DNA of 36,985 bases, from assembly GCA_036280995.1 (NCBI GenBank), contig DASUPQ010000282.1:1-36985 (forward strand). The letters are read 5' to 3'. Positions 1-9,651 of the stretch are shown here, in pieces. Position 1 is the first letter of the stretch. Every line of letters begins with the position of its first letter. The DNA is from Actinomycetota bacterium (lineage in GTDB: Bacteria; Actinomycetota; CALGFH01). Made by a program: the position numbers and the translations under genes. The notes beneath the pieces were generated by a model. The model was given only the letters and a program-made list of their open reading frames with translations. It did no database searches and was not told where the DNA came from.

Positions 1-18
1 CTGTAGATATATCGGGAC

Positions 19-417
19 ATGAGCCATGCCGCCGATCGTCCACGCCCAAATCCGGTCTGGCTACTGGTCGTCGTCCTGATGGTGGTGCTGGCCGTGGCCG
101 GCCCGGTGATCATGGTCCGCGACCAGCTCGCCGATGACGCCCCGGCCGCGCCCGCCGCCGCGGCCGCGGCCGCGGGGAGCACGGTGAAGATGGCCGGGCT
201 GGCCTTCGCGCCCGGCACGCTCACGGTGGCCAGGGGCTCGACGGTGGTCTTCGACAACGACGACACCGCCCCTCACACGGTCACGGCGCGCTCCGGCGGG
301 GTCGACTCGGGCGTGCTCGACCCGGGCCGGCAGTTCAGCACCACCGTCACCGACGGCTTCGACTACTTCTGCAGCATCCACCCCAGCATGACCGCCAAGA
401 TCGCCGTGACCGGCTGA
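19..417 (+). CDS. membrane-anchored single-domain cupredoxin
   Basis: This 132-residue protein is probably an electron carrier or copper-binding protein held on the outer face of the membrane. Residues 13-33 form one hydrophobic helix that acts as anchor or uncleaved signal. An Ala/Pro-rich linker follows to about residue 53, then a plastocyanin/azurin-like beta-barrel. The type 1 copper ligands are all visible: His86 in APHTV, then Cys118, His121 and Met124 in CSIHPSM. The ATG at 19 has no Shine-Dalgarno sequence; an AT-rich stretch (TAGATATAT, 4-12) lies directly upstream and may be a -10 element of a leaderless transcript. The gene leads a three-gene copper cluster ending at 2015. The fold is secure; the redox partner is unknown. 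Confidence 0.85.
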   Translation: MSHAADRPRPNPVWLLVVVLMVVLAVAGPVIMVRDQLADDAPAAPAAAAAAAGSTVKMAGLAFAPGTLTVARGSTVVFDNDDTAPHTVTARSGGVDSGVLDPGRQFSTTVTDGFDYFCSIHPSMTAKIAVTG

Positions 418-426
418 CCAGGAGGC

Positions 427-870
427 GTGGTGGACGTCATCGAGCTCCTCAACGACCTGACGGGCGGCCAGCTGCTGCTCTGGAAGGTGCTGCTGACCTC
501 CGTGATCTTCGCCTGCGCGGGGCTCCAGGTGCTGCTGGCGGCCCGCTTCTACGAGGCGAGCACGGTGCCGCCCATCTCCACCGGGGCGGCGTCGCGGACC
601 CACCGCCTGAACGGCAAGCTGACCGTCACCCTGGCCGTGGTGGTGGCCCTGTCCTGCCTGGCCGGGCCGGCCGGGCCGACCTCCCCGACCCGGGTGCTGC
701 TCCACTCGGTGTTCGGGAGCCTGGTCTTCGGCCTGCTCGCGGCCAAGTACACGGTGCTGAAGCTGTGGCCGGCCGGCGGCCGCTTCCTGCCGTGGATCGG
801 CAGCGGCCTGTTCCTGACCTTCGCCGCCATCTGGGCGACCAGCGTGGCCGACTACGTGACCGCGAGGTAG
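427..870 (+). CDS. four-helix membrane protein, DUF6529/cytochrome b561-like
   Basis: This 147-residue integral membrane protein has about four hydrophobic helices, near residues 18-40, 65-83, 92-112 and 119-140. Histidines at the helix edges (RTHRLNGK and LLHSVFG) resemble the paired haem-b ligands of cytochrome b561-type proteins, so a haem-binding electron-transfer role is possible but not shown. I assign it to the DUF6529-like group from memory and with reserve. The GTG start at 427 lies 9 bp after the stop of the upstream cupredoxin, with a GGAGG directly before it. Because it sits between two cupredoxin genes, it probably passes electrons to or from them. That link is inference from position only. 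Confidence 0.7.
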   Translation: MVDVIELLNDLTGGQLLLWKVLLTSVIFACAGLQVLLAARFYEASTVPPISTGAASRTHRLNGKLTVTLAVVVALSCLAGPAGPTSPTRVLLHSVFGSLVFGLLAAKYTVLKLWPAGGRFLPWIGSGLFLTFAAIWATSVADYVTAR

Positions 871-875
871 CCGAC

Positions 876-2015
876 ATGCGCGCCTTCCGCCTGCTGCCCC
901 TGCTCGCCCTCACCGGCCTGGTCCTGCTCGCGCCCCCGGCCGCCTCGGCTCCCGTCACCGCCCAGGCGGGCGAGGAGGCCGAGATCGTCGACTTCGACTT
1001 CTCCCCGCGCCGCCTCACCGTCGAGGCCGGGACCACGGTGACCTGGTCCAACACCGGGGAGCGGCCCCACACCGCCACCGACCGGGGCGGCACCTTCGAC
1101 ACCAGGCCGATCGCCCCCGGGGCCAGCGCCGAGGTCACCCTGAGCACGCCCGGGACCTACTTCTACTTCTGCCGCATCAACCCGGCCAAGATGAACGGGG
1201 TCCTGACCGTCGAGCCGGGCGCCGACGAGCCGCGGGCGGTCCGGGTCCAGGCGGTCGACCCCGGCCAGACCGGCGACAGGCTCCGCTTCGACCCGTCCGA
1301 GCTGGAGGTGGCCGCCGGGACCACCCTGCTGGTGGCCAACGTCGGCGGCAAGCCCCACACCCTCACCGCCGACGACGGCTCCTTCGACACCGGCGTGGTC
1401 GAGCCGGGCGCGCAGGGCGGCCGCTTCGCCGGCAGGAACGCCAGCGTCACCCTGAACCAGGCCGGCACGTTCAAGTTCCACTGCGAGGTCCACCCGGCGG
1501 CCATGAAGGGGACGGTGACCGTCACCGGCCAGGCCGCGGGCGGCGGACCGGCCCAGGCGTCGGCCGGGCCGCGCGAGATCGACGTGGGCGCCGTCGACTT
1601 CGCCTTCGAGCCCAAGGACGCCTCGGTGGCCGCCGGGGGCAAGGTGACCGTCACCAACCAGGGCCAGGCGCCCCACACCATGACCCTGGACGACGTCGAC
1701 CTCGACACCGGCTCGATCGACCCGGGGGCCAGCACCGAGCTGACCGCCCCCGACGCGCCGGGCAGCTACAGCTACCGCTGCACCGTCCACCCGGCCCGGA
1801 TGCGGGGCGTGCTGGTGGTCCTGGGCCGCGACACCGACGACCCCAACGCCCAGGCGGCCGCCCCGGCCGCGGCCCCGGCGGCCCCGGCCGGCGGCGGAGG
1901 CGGGGGCCCGGGCGGCGGCGTCACCGCGTTCGTCCTGGCCACCGCCGTGGTCGCCGCCTTCCTGGGCGGGATCGGGGTGAGCGCGTTCGCCCTGCGCCGC
2001 CGCACCGCCACCTGA
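876..2015 (+). CDS. three-domain cupredoxin with C-terminal membrane anchor
   Basis: This 379-residue protein has a signal peptide (residues 1-25), three tandem plastocyanin-like domains (about 33-113, 125-217 and 234-316), an Ala/Gly/Pro linker and one C-terminal helix (349-373) followed by RRR. That gives an anchored extracytoplasmic chain. Domain 2 has all copper ligands (His161, Cys203, His206, Met210), as does domain 3 (His267, Cys302, His305, Met309). Domain 1 has His65, Cys99 and Met106, but the second histidine is Asn102 (CRINPAKM), so its copper site should be altered or empty. The frame is open further upstream. I chose the ATG at 876 because it begins the signal peptide and lies 5 bp after the previous stop. 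Confidence 0.85.
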   Translation: MRAFRLLPLLALTGLVLLAPPAASAPVTAQAGEEAEIVDFDFSPRRLTVEAGTTVTWSNTGERPHTATDRGGTFDTRPIAPGASAEVTLSTPGTYFYFCRINPAKMNGVLTVEPGADEPRAVRVQAVDPGQTGDRLRFDPSELEVAAGTTLLVANVGGKPHTLTADDGSFDTGVVEPGAQGGRFAGRNASVTLNQAGTFKFHCEVHPAAMKGTVTVTGQAAGGGPAQASAGPREIDVGAVDFAFEPKDASVAAGGKVTVTNQGQAPHTMTLDDVDLDTGSIDPGASTELTAPDAPGSYSYRCTVHPARMRGVLVVLGRDTDDPNAQAAAPAAAPAAPAGGGGGGPGGGVTAFVLATAVVAAFLGGIGVSAFALRRRTAT

Positions 2016-2090
2016 CGGGGTTCGCGCCTTCGCCCTCCGCCGCCCGGCCGCCAAGGGGCCCCAGTTAGGGCGGGTGGGGTTCAAGCGCGC

Positions 2091-2870
2091 TCAGCGGCGG
2101 TCGACGAACAGGGCCTGGGTGGCGCGTCCGATCGGGCCCTGCTCGTCGTGGAGGGTGGTGTCGGCCAGGCCGATGCCGTCGGCGACCGTGGTCGCCGCCT
2201 CGAGGGCGACCCACTCGCCGGCCGCGGGCCGCAGCAGGTAGACGGTGAGGTCGGGGGTGATGAAGCGCCAGCGGCGGTAGTCGAGGGCGGCGCTGACGCC
2301 GTTGCCGGAGTCGGCCGCGGCCAGCACCCGGCACAGCGGCGACGGCGCCTCGCCCGGGACCAGCGGGTGGCGCATGCGCATCCAGGCCGTGGCCGGGCCC
2401 TCCTCCAGGAACGAGCCGGCCACGAACCGGACCTCCATGGCCGTGTGGTAGCCGACGTCCTGGCCGGTCGGGAAGAACGGCGCGGCCCGGCCGGCGTCGG
2501 GGCCCGGCAGCCGGGGCGGCGGGACCAGCCCGCCGGGCAGCTCCAGCTCGGCCCGCCGGACCCGCAGGGCCGTGGCCCGCATCACCTCGGCCTCCCCGGC
2601 CGACAGGGTCGCCTCCACCAGCTCGACGCTGCGCCCGCCCCGCAGCAGCCGGGCCGCCACCGCCAGCTCGGCGATCGGCAGCGGCCGCGCGATCTCGAAG
2701 GTGGCCCGGGCCACCGCCAGGTCGTCCCGGTCCCCGAGGCCCTCGACGGCCCGGCCCAGCAGCGCCGCCGCCGGCCCGGCGTGCTGCAGCCCCGGCGCCC
2801 ACGGGCCCTGGGTGAGCTCGGTGGCCCGGAACCGGTCCGGGCCGAGCGGAACGAAGAAGGCGTCGGGCAT
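2091..2870 (-). CDS. acyl-CoA thioesterase-like protein (tandem hotdog)
   Basis: The 259-residue product matches the TesB-like thioesterase family, in which two hotdog folds lie in one chain and hydrolyse acyl-CoA thioesters. The N-terminal half contains the conserved stretch around GPWAPGLQHAGPAAALL, with the helix of the first hotdog. The second half contains the segment ending in DLTVYLLRPAAGEWVALE and the typical late motif GIGLADTTLHDEQGPIGRA. No transmembrane segment or signal is present, so it is cytoplasmic. The acyl substrate cannot be told from sequence. The ATG at 2870 has no Shine-Dalgarno sequence; a TAGACT hexamer lies six bases upstream, which suggests a leaderless transcript. 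Confidence 0.8.
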   Translation of the reverse strand: MPDAFFVPLGPDRFRATELTQGPWAPGLQHAGPAAALLGRAVEGLGDRDDLAVARATFEIARPLPIAELAVAARLLRGGRSVELVEATLSAGEAEVMRATALRVRRAELELPGGLVPPPRLPGPDAGRAAPFFPTGQDVGYHTAMEVRFVAGSFLEEGPATAWMRMRHPLVPGEAPSPLCRVLAAADSGNGVSAALDYRRWRFITPDLTVYLLRPAAGEWVALEAATTVADGIGLADTTLHDEQGPIGRATQALFVDRR

Positions 2871-2876
2871 GGCCGC

Positions 2877-2882
2877 AGTCTA
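2877..2882 (-). promoter_or_regulatory. candidate -10 element of a leaderless promoter (thioesterase)
   Basis: On the minus strand TAGACT stands exactly six bases before the ATG at 2870, fits the TANNNT pattern of actinobacterial -10 boxes, and replaces any ribosome binding site. The spacing would put the transcription start at or next to the A of the ATG. This is inferred from sequence only. Confidence 0.45.
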
Positions 2883-2994
2883 GATGCGCCGATCGCCGGA
2901 TGGTGCGTGCTCGGGGCGGCATGGGATTTTCATCCTCTCGCTGACGGGCGGCGTCCCGGTGAACGCCGCGCAAGCAGCCTGACCGTCCCGCTGA

Positions 2995-3000
2995 TAGCGT
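2995..3000 (+). promoter_or_regulatory. candidate -10 element of a leaderless promoter (DUF4177-like gene)
   Basis: TAGCGT lies seven bases before the ATG at 3008 and the spacer (CTCCCCC) contains no Shine-Dalgarno sequence. The arrangement matches the -10 candidates of the thioesterase, kinase and peptidase genes in this window. I see no convincing -35 element. Confidence 0.45.
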
Positions 3001-3007
3001 CTCCCCC

Positions 3008-3247
3008 ATGTGGGAGTACGCGATCCGCGAGTACGTGCAGGAATGGGGTGATCAGACCGAGGACCGGTCCATGGCCTCCTTCCTGGACGAGCTGAACCGG
3101 CTGGGGGAGGATGGCTGGGAGGCGGTCGGGATCACGCCCCGGACCCACTACGACCGCGGGGGCGGGCCGGGCGGCTGGGACACCTTCACCTTCGTGGTAC
3201 TCCTGAAGCGGCTGCGGCCGGCCGACGACATGATGCCGAGGAGCTGA
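3008..3247 (+). CDS. small DUF4177-like protein
   Basis: This acidic 79-residue cytoplasmic protein begins MWEYAIREY and contains LNRLGEDGWEAVGI followed by a beta strand ending in FVVLLKRL. That is the DUF4177 pattern: a short N-terminal strand, a helix ending in LNxLGxxGWE, then a strand ending with a KR motif. No biochemical function is known for the family. It starts at an ATG with a -10-like TAGCGT seven bases upstream and no ribosome binding site. The next gene begins four bases after its stop, so the two are probably co-transcribed. Confidence 0.75.
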   Translation: MWEYAIREYVQEWGDQTEDRSMASFLDELNRLGEDGWEAVGITPRTHYDRGGGPGGWDTFTFVVLLKRLRPADDMMPRS

Positions 3248-3251
3248 GGCC

Positions 3252-3740
3252 ATGAAGGGCGCGATCCGGGTCCTGGTCGTGGGCGCCACCGCCGGGCTCG
3301 TCGCCGGCCAGGTGATGGACAAGGCGACGACCTGGTACTACGGGCGCCAGAGCGACGCCTCCAAGCAGCGCGAGCAGGAGCTGCTGCCCGAGGGCGCCCC
3401 GCTGGCGGCGACCCGGAAGCTGGCCGGTCTGGTCGGGGCCGAGCCGACCGACGACCAGGCCAGCACGATCGCCCTGGCCATGCACCGGGGGCTGGGGCAG
3501 GGCTACGGGGTGGCCGCGGCCGCGCTCACCCAGCGCGGCGTCCCGCCCCTGGCCGCCGGGGTCGCCGCCGGCATGGCCGGGTTCCTGGTGGTGGACGAGC
3601 TGGCCAACAGCCTCTTCTTCACCCCGCCGCCCCAGGCCTACCCGGTCGAGAGCCACCTGCGCGGCGTCGTCGGCCACCTCACCCTCGGAGTCGTCACCGG
3701 CGTGCTGCTGGCCCTGGCCCGACGGCTGCGGCTGCTCTAG
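3252..3740 (+). CDS. membrane protein, DUF1440/YagU-like
   Basis: This 162-residue membrane protein has a hydrophobic N-terminal helix (about 5-22), two central helices around residues 80-122 and a C-terminal helix (about 138-157), joined by polar loops. The N-terminal segment (GATAGLVAGQVMDKATTW) and the GxLxHxxxG-type helix near SHLRGVVGHLTLGVVTG resemble the DUF1440/YagU family, whose role is unclear. It has the ribosome binding site GGAGCTGAGG and follows the DUF4177-like gene by four bases. Its TAG stop and the TAG stop of the convergent glcF overlap in the palindrome CTAG at 3737-3740. The family assignment is moderate; the membrane location is secure. Confidence 0.65.
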   Translation: MKGAIRVLVVGATAGLVAGQVMDKATTWYYGRQSDASKQREQELLPEGAPLAATRKLAGLVGAEPTDDQASTIALAMHRGLGQGYGVAAAALTQRGVPPLAAGVAAGMAGFLVVDELANSLFFTPPPQAYPVESHLRGVVGHLTLGVVTGVLLALARRLRLL

Positions 3741-5200
3741 CTCCGGCGCTCCAGCAGCGAGCCGGGCTGGGCGCCGCGGACGGCCGCGTCCAGGACCTCG
3801 GCCACATGCGCCATGGGCAGGCGCTGGCCGCGGCGCTCCAGGGCGTTGCGCAGCTGCATCAGGCAGCCCGGGTTGGAGGTGACCACCAGGTCGGCCCCGG
3901 TGGCGAGCACGTTGGCCGCCTTGCGGTCGCCCAGCTCGGCCGCCGGCTCCGGCTCGACCAGGTTGTAGATGCCGGCCGAGCCGCAGCAGATCTCGCCCTC
4001 GGCGATCTCGCGCACCTCCAGGCCCGGGATGGCCCGCAGGGCCGCCCGGGGCTGGGCCCGGATGCCCTGGGCGTGGCCCAGGTGGCAGGCGTCGTGCCAG
4101 GCCACCTTCATCGGCAGCGGGTGCCGGGGGGCGGCCGGGCCGAGCTCGACCAGCAGCTCGGACAGGTCGCGGACCCGGTCGGAGAACGCCTGGGCCCGCT
4201 CCGCCCAGGCCGGGTCGTCGCGGAGCAGGTGGCCGTACTCCTTCATGGCCGACCCGCAGCCGGCCGCGTTGACCACCACCTGGTCGACCCCGGCGGCCTC
4301 GAAGGTCTCGATGGCCGCCCTGGCGAACGCCTGGGCCTCGGCCTCGCGGCCGGCATGGAGGCTGAGGGCGCCGCAGCAGCCCTGGCCGGGCGGGGCCACG
4401 ACCTCGCAGCCGTCGGCGGCCAGGACCCGGGCCGTGGCCGCGTTGACCTCGGGGAAGAACACCCGCTGGACGCAGCCGGTGAGCATCCCGACCCGCCGTC
4501 TGTGCGTCCCTTCGGCCGGGGTGACCTCGGGCACCGGCTCCGGGCGGCCCAGGTCGGGCAGCAGCCGCTCCATGGCCCCGAGGCGCCCGGGCAGCAGCCC
4601 GGCCCGCCGGACCAGGGCGCCCACGCGGGCCCGCTGGTAGAGGCGGAGGGGGCCGCGCAGCAGGCGCAGCCGCTCCGGGTAGGGGAACAGCCGGAAGATC
4701 AGCGCCCGGAAGGCGCGGTCGCGCCGCGGGCGTGGGTAGCGGCGCTCGACCTGCTGGCGGGTGGCCTCGATCAGCTTGCCGTACTGGACCCCGGACGGGC
4801 AGGCGGTGACGCAGGCCATGCAGCCGAGGCACTGGTCGAAGTGGCGGACCATCTCGGTGTTCAGGGCCTCGCCCTGGCGCCCCAGCTCCATCAGGTAGAT
4901 GCGGCCCCGGGGCGAGTCCATCTCCTCGCCCCAGAGCACGTAGGTCGGGCAGGTGGGCAGGCAGAAGCCGCAGTGGACGCAGTCGTCGATCAGCTCCTGC
5001 TCGGGCGGGTGGTGGTCGTCGAAGGCGGGCAGCACCGACACGTGGGTCTCGAACCGTCCGGTCCCCTCGGTCGCCCGGTCCGCCTGGCCCGGGTCGGCCC
5101 CGACCTCGTCGGGCAGCCCCTCCGGTCCCCGTGCCCCGATCTGGGTCGCCGAGGCCCGCTCGTGGGCCGGCTCGGGCCCCTGTCCCGTCTGCTCGGTCAT
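3737..5200 (-). CDS. glcF: glycolate oxidase iron-sulfur subunit GlcF
   Basis: The 487-residue product is the iron-sulfur subunit that carries electrons from the GlcD/GlcE flavin subunits of glycolate dehydrogenase to the membrane quinone pool. Two 4Fe-4S motifs are visible: Cys74-77-80-84 (CVHCGFCLPTCP) and Cys124-127-130-134 (CLGCMACVTACP). Two CCG domains follow, with the signatures GCVQRVFFPEV...GQGCCGA and HDACHLGH...EICCGSAG. The first 60 residues are a low-complexity extension before the cluster domain. The open frame continues far upstream through glcE and glcD as a shadow. I chose the ATG at 5200 because it overlaps the glcE stop in TGATG, which implies translational coupling. It is the last gene of the aceB-glcDEF operon. 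Confidence 0.93.
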   Translation of the reverse strand: MTEQTGQGPEPAHERASATQIGARGPEGLPDEVGADPGQADRATEGTGRFETHVSVLPAFDDHHPPEQELIDDCVHCGFCLPTCPTYVLWGEEMDSPRGRIYLMELGRQGEALNTEMVRHFDQCLGCMACVTACPSGVQYGKLIEATRQQVERRYPRPRRDRAFRALIFRLFPYPERLRLLRGPLRLYQRARVGALVRRAGLLPGRLGAMERLLPDLGRPEPVPEVTPAEGTHRRRVGMLTGCVQRVFFPEVNAATARVLAADGCEVVAPPGQGCCGALSLHAGREAEAQAFARAAIETFEAAGVDQVVVNAAGCGSAMKEYGHLLRDDPAWAERAQAFSDRVRDLSELLVELGPAAPRHPLPMKVAWHDACHLGHAQGIRAQPRAALRAIPGLEVREIAEGEICCGSAGIYNLVEPEPAAELGDRKAANVLATGADLVVTSNPGCLMQLRNALERRGQRLPMAHVAEVLDAAVRGAQPGSLLERRS

Positions 5201-6468
5201 CAGATGCCTCCCACGAACCGGCCCGGGCTCATCCGGCGGCCAGGGTCGAACCGCTCCTTTACCCGGCGCATCAGCCCGAGCGCGTCCCCGGGCGGCCCCC
5301 ACACGTCCAGCTCCCGCTTGAGGTGCGCCGGCGCCTTGACCACGACCAGGCCGCCCCCGACGGCGGCCAGCCGCTCCCTGGTCTCGGCGACCCACGCGAC
5401 CACCCTCGGGACCGCCGGGTGGTCGGCCCGCAGGTCGCCCTCGCGGGCCGAGCTGGCCAGCCAGGCCACGCCGGTGCCGGCGTGCACCCTGAGCTGGCCG
5501 TCCCGGCCAAGGACGCCGCCGGCCAGGAGGCCGGGCAGCTCGGCCGGCGGGAAGGTGGCCTTGAACGCGAGCTCCGCCTTCTCGAACGGGAGCGCGCCGA
5601 GCTGGTGGAGGGCGGCGTCGGTCTCCCCCGGCCCGGCCACGGCCGCCTCCCCGATCTGGCCGAGGAGCTCGACGGCGGCCCCCGCCTGCGCCTCCACCCC
5701 CGGCCCGATGCCCTCGAACACGGTCGTGAGCCGGCCCGGCCAGCCCCACTCGTCCAGCTGCAGCTCGATCGCGCTCGGCTCCAGGGCGGAGCGGAGCAGC
5801 CGCTGGACGGCCTGGCCGACCCGCTCGGGCGCCTCCGCCCGGAAGGTCACCACGGACGCGGCCGCCGGCACGGGGTGGAGGCGGAAGATGACCTCGGCGA
5901 CCAGGCCGAGGGTGCCGAACGAGCCGCAGAACAGCTTGGCCAGGTCGTAGCCGGCGACGTTCTTGACCACCTTGCCGCCGGCCCGGGCCACGGTGCCGTC
6001 GGCCAGGACCACGGTGATGCCGATGATCAGGTCGCGCACCGTGCCGTAGCGCAGCCGCCGCGGGCCCGAGGCGTTGGCCGCCACCACCCCGCCGAGGGTG
6101 GCCCCCGGCTCGGGCGGGTCGAGGGCCAGCCACTGGCCGGCCGGGGCCAGGGTGGCCTGGAGGTCGGCCAGGCGCAGGCCCGCCTGGGCCCGGACGACCA
6201 GGTCGCCGGCGGCGTGCTCCAGCACCTGGTCGAGGCGCTCGGTGGAGACGAGCAGGTCGGCCCGCTGGGGCGGGTTCCCCAGCCCGAGCTTGCTCCCCCC
6301 GCCCGCGAAGGCCACGGCCAGGCCGTCGTCGGCGGCGGCCCGGAGGACCTGGCTGGCCTCCTCCACCGACACGGGGCGGGCCACCCGGGCCACCGGCACG
6401 CCGTCGACGGCCGTGCCCGGCGGGGCCGGCTGGACCAGGTCGCCGCGCGCCAGCTCCTGGAGGCCCAC
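5200..6468 (-). CDS. glcE: glycolate oxidase FAD-binding subunit GlcE
   Basis: The 422-residue product is the second flavin subunit of glycolate dehydrogenase, a shorter relative of GlcD. The FAD-binding type 4 (PCMH) domain spans about residues 20-195. It shows the FAGGGSKLGLG loop and the conserved stretch LRYGTVRDLIIGITVVLADG followed by GGKVVKNVAGYDLAKLFCGS, typical of GlcE. The remainder is a shortened cap region. Translation starts at GTG, three bases after the glcD stop, and ends in a TGATG overlap with glcF, so all three subunits should be made in step. It has no membrane segment, and the complex would associate with the membrane through GlcF. Confidence 0.92.
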   Translation of the reverse strand: MGLQELARGDLVQPAPPGTAVDGVPVARVARPVSVEEASQVLRAAADDGLAVAFAGGGSKLGLGNPPQRADLLVSTERLDQVLEHAAGDLVVRAQAGLRLADLQATLAPAGQWLALDPPEPGATLGGVVAANASGPRRLRYGTVRDLIIGITVVLADGTVARAGGKVVKNVAGYDLAKLFCGSFGTLGLVAEVIFRLHPVPAAASVVTFRAEAPERVGQAVQRLLRSALEPSAIELQLDEWGWPGRLTTVFEGIGPGVEAQAGAAVELLGQIGEAAVAGPGETDAALHQLGALPFEKAELAFKATFPPAELPGLLAGGVLGRDGQLRVHAGTGVAWLASSAREGDLRADHPAVPRVVAWVAETRERLAAVGGGLVVVKAPAHLKRELDVWGPPGDALGLMRRVKERFDPGRRMSPGRFVGGI

Positions 6469-6471
6469 GGC

Positions 6472-7929
6472 TCAGAACACCTCCGCCAGGCCGGCCTGCT
6501 CGGCCGGGTGGACCCGGCGCGGGCCGGGACGCTCGCCGCACAGCCGCGGGGTGGGGAACACCTTGCCCGGGTTGGCCCGTCCCTCGGGGTCGAAGGCGCA
6601 GCGCACCAGCTGCATGGTGTCCAGGTCCTCGGGCGTGAACTGCCGGCCCATGTACTGCTTCTTGTCGAAGCCGACGCCGTGCTCGCCGGTGATCGACCCG
6701 CCGTGCTCCAGGCAGGTGTAGAGGATCTCGGCGGCCAGCTCCTCGGCCCGCTGCTCCTGGCCGGAGACCTCGCCGTCGTACAGCACCAGCGGGTGCAGGT
6801 TGCCGTCGCCGGCGTGGAACACGTTGGCCACCCGCAGCCCGCGCTCGTCGGCCAGCTCGGTGATCCGCCGCAGCACCTCGGGCAGGGCGGTCCGGGGGAT
6901 GACCCCGTCCTGGACGTAGTAGTCGGGGCTGATCCGCCCAACGGCGGCAAAGGCCGACTTGCGGCCCTTCCAGAACAGGGCCCGCTGGTCGTCGTCCTCG
7001 GCGATCTGGATGGTGGTCGAGCCGGCCTCCTGGCAGTGCCGCTCGACCTCGTCGAACTGGTGCTCGACCTCGGCCGCCGGCCCGTCCAGCTCCACCACCA
7101 GGACCGCGCCAGCCCCTTCCGGGTAGTGCACGTGCACGGCCGCCTCGGCGGCCTCCATGGCCAGGGCGTCCATCATCTCGATGGCCGCCGGCACGATCCC
7201 GGCCCCGATGATCCTGGACACGGCGTCGCCGGCCTGGTCGGTGCCCTCGAACGCGGCCAGCAGGGTGCGGACGGCCTCGGGCTTGCGCAGCAGCCGCAGG
7301 GTCACCTTGGTGGTGATGCCGAGGGTGCCCTCGGAGCCGACGAAGGCGCCGAGCAGGTCGTAGCCCGGCGGGTCGGGGGCCTTGCCGCCCCCCAGGTGGA
7401 TCAGCTCGCCGTCGGGCAGCACCACCTCCAGGCCGGTGACGTGGTTGGTGGTGAAGCCGTACTTCAGGCAGTGGGCGCCGCCCGAGTTCTCGGCCACGTT
7501 GCCCCCGATGGAGCAGACCTGCTGGCTGGAGGGGTCGGGGGCGTAGTAGAAGCCGTCGGGCGCCACCTCCTTGGTGACCTGGAGGTTCAGCACCCCTGGC
7601 TCGACCACGGCCCGCTGGTTGTCCAGGTCGACCTCGAGGATGCGGCGCATGCGGGCGAGCACGATCAGCACCCCGTCCGACACCGGCAGGGCCCCGCCGG
7701 ACAGGCCGGTGCCCGAGCCGCGGGCCACGAACGGCACCCCGGCCTCGGAGCAGGCCTTGACCGCCCCCTGGGCCTGGTCGGCCGTCTCGGGGAGCACGAC
7801 CACGCTGGGGATGACCCGGAAGTTGGCCAGGCCGTCGCACTCGTAGGTGCGCAGCTGGTTGCGCTCGGAGATCACCCCCTGGCGGCCGACGACCTGCTCC
7901 AGCCGGTGGATGAGAGCCTGTCGGTCCAT
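6472..7929 (-). CDS. glcD: glycolate oxidase subunit GlcD
   Basis: The 485-residue product is the catalytic flavoprotein that oxidises glycolate (or D-lactate in close relatives) to glyoxylate. The FAD-binding PCMH domain covers about residues 40-215, with the FAD loop FVARGSGTGLSGGALP and the strand GGNVAENSGGAHCLKYG. The FAD-linked oxidase C-terminal domain follows, with the motifs HAGDGNLHPL, TGEHGVG and DPEGRANPGKVFP. The frame is open upstream. The ATG at 7929 is preferred because GAGGAGG lies about nine bases before it and the family begins here. It follows aceB by 26 bases and is transcribed with it. A D-lactate dehydrogenase role is possible, but the adjacent glcE, glcF and aceB favour glycolate. 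Confidence 0.92.
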   Translation of the reverse strand: MDRQALIHRLEQVVGRQGVISERNQLRTYECDGLANFRVIPSVVVLPETADQAQGAVKACSEAGVPFVARGSGTGLSGGALPVSDGVLIVLARMRRILEVDLDNQRAVVEPGVLNLQVTKEVAPDGFYYAPDPSSQQVCSIGGNVAENSGGAHCLKYGFTTNHVTGLEVVLPDGELIHLGGGKAPDPPGYDLLGAFVGSEGTLGITTKVTLRLLRKPEAVRTLLAAFEGTDQAGDAVSRIIGAGIVPAAIEMMDALAMEAAEAAVHVHYPEGAGAVLVVELDGPAAEVEHQFDEVERHCQEAGSTTIQIAEDDDQRALFWKGRKSAFAAVGRISPDYYVQDGVIPRTALPEVLRRITELADERGLRVANVFHAGDGNLHPLVLYDGEVSGQEQRAEELAAEILYTCLEHGGSITGEHGVGFDKKQYMGRQFTPEDLDTMQLVRCAFDPEGRANPGKVFPTPRLCGERPGPRRVHPAEQAGLAEVF

Positions 7930-7955
7930 GGCGCCGAACCTCCTCGCGCCGGTGC

Positions 7956-9551
<1,596 letters not shown>

Positions 9552-9589
9552 CGCCAAGCCCTCCGCTCACGAGACGTCCTGTTCGCCCC

Positions 9590-9614
9590 ATTGTATGGAG
9601 CCGCCTACGGCGGC
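9590..9614 (-). promoter_or_regulatory. candidate aceB-glc promoter with overlapping inverted repeat
   Basis: On the minus strand TACAAT (9590-9595) is a good -10 candidate about 39 bases before the aceB start. Immediately upstream is a perfect inverted repeat, GCCGCC-TAC-GGCGGC (9600-9614), lying in the -10/-35 spacer, where a repressor or activator could bind. I see no clear -35. The same hairpin could instead help end the pdxH transcript, but it has no T-run. Confidence 0.4.
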
Positions 9615-9651
9615 ACTTGATGCATTCCGCCCGCCAGAATCGGCGGTCGGG

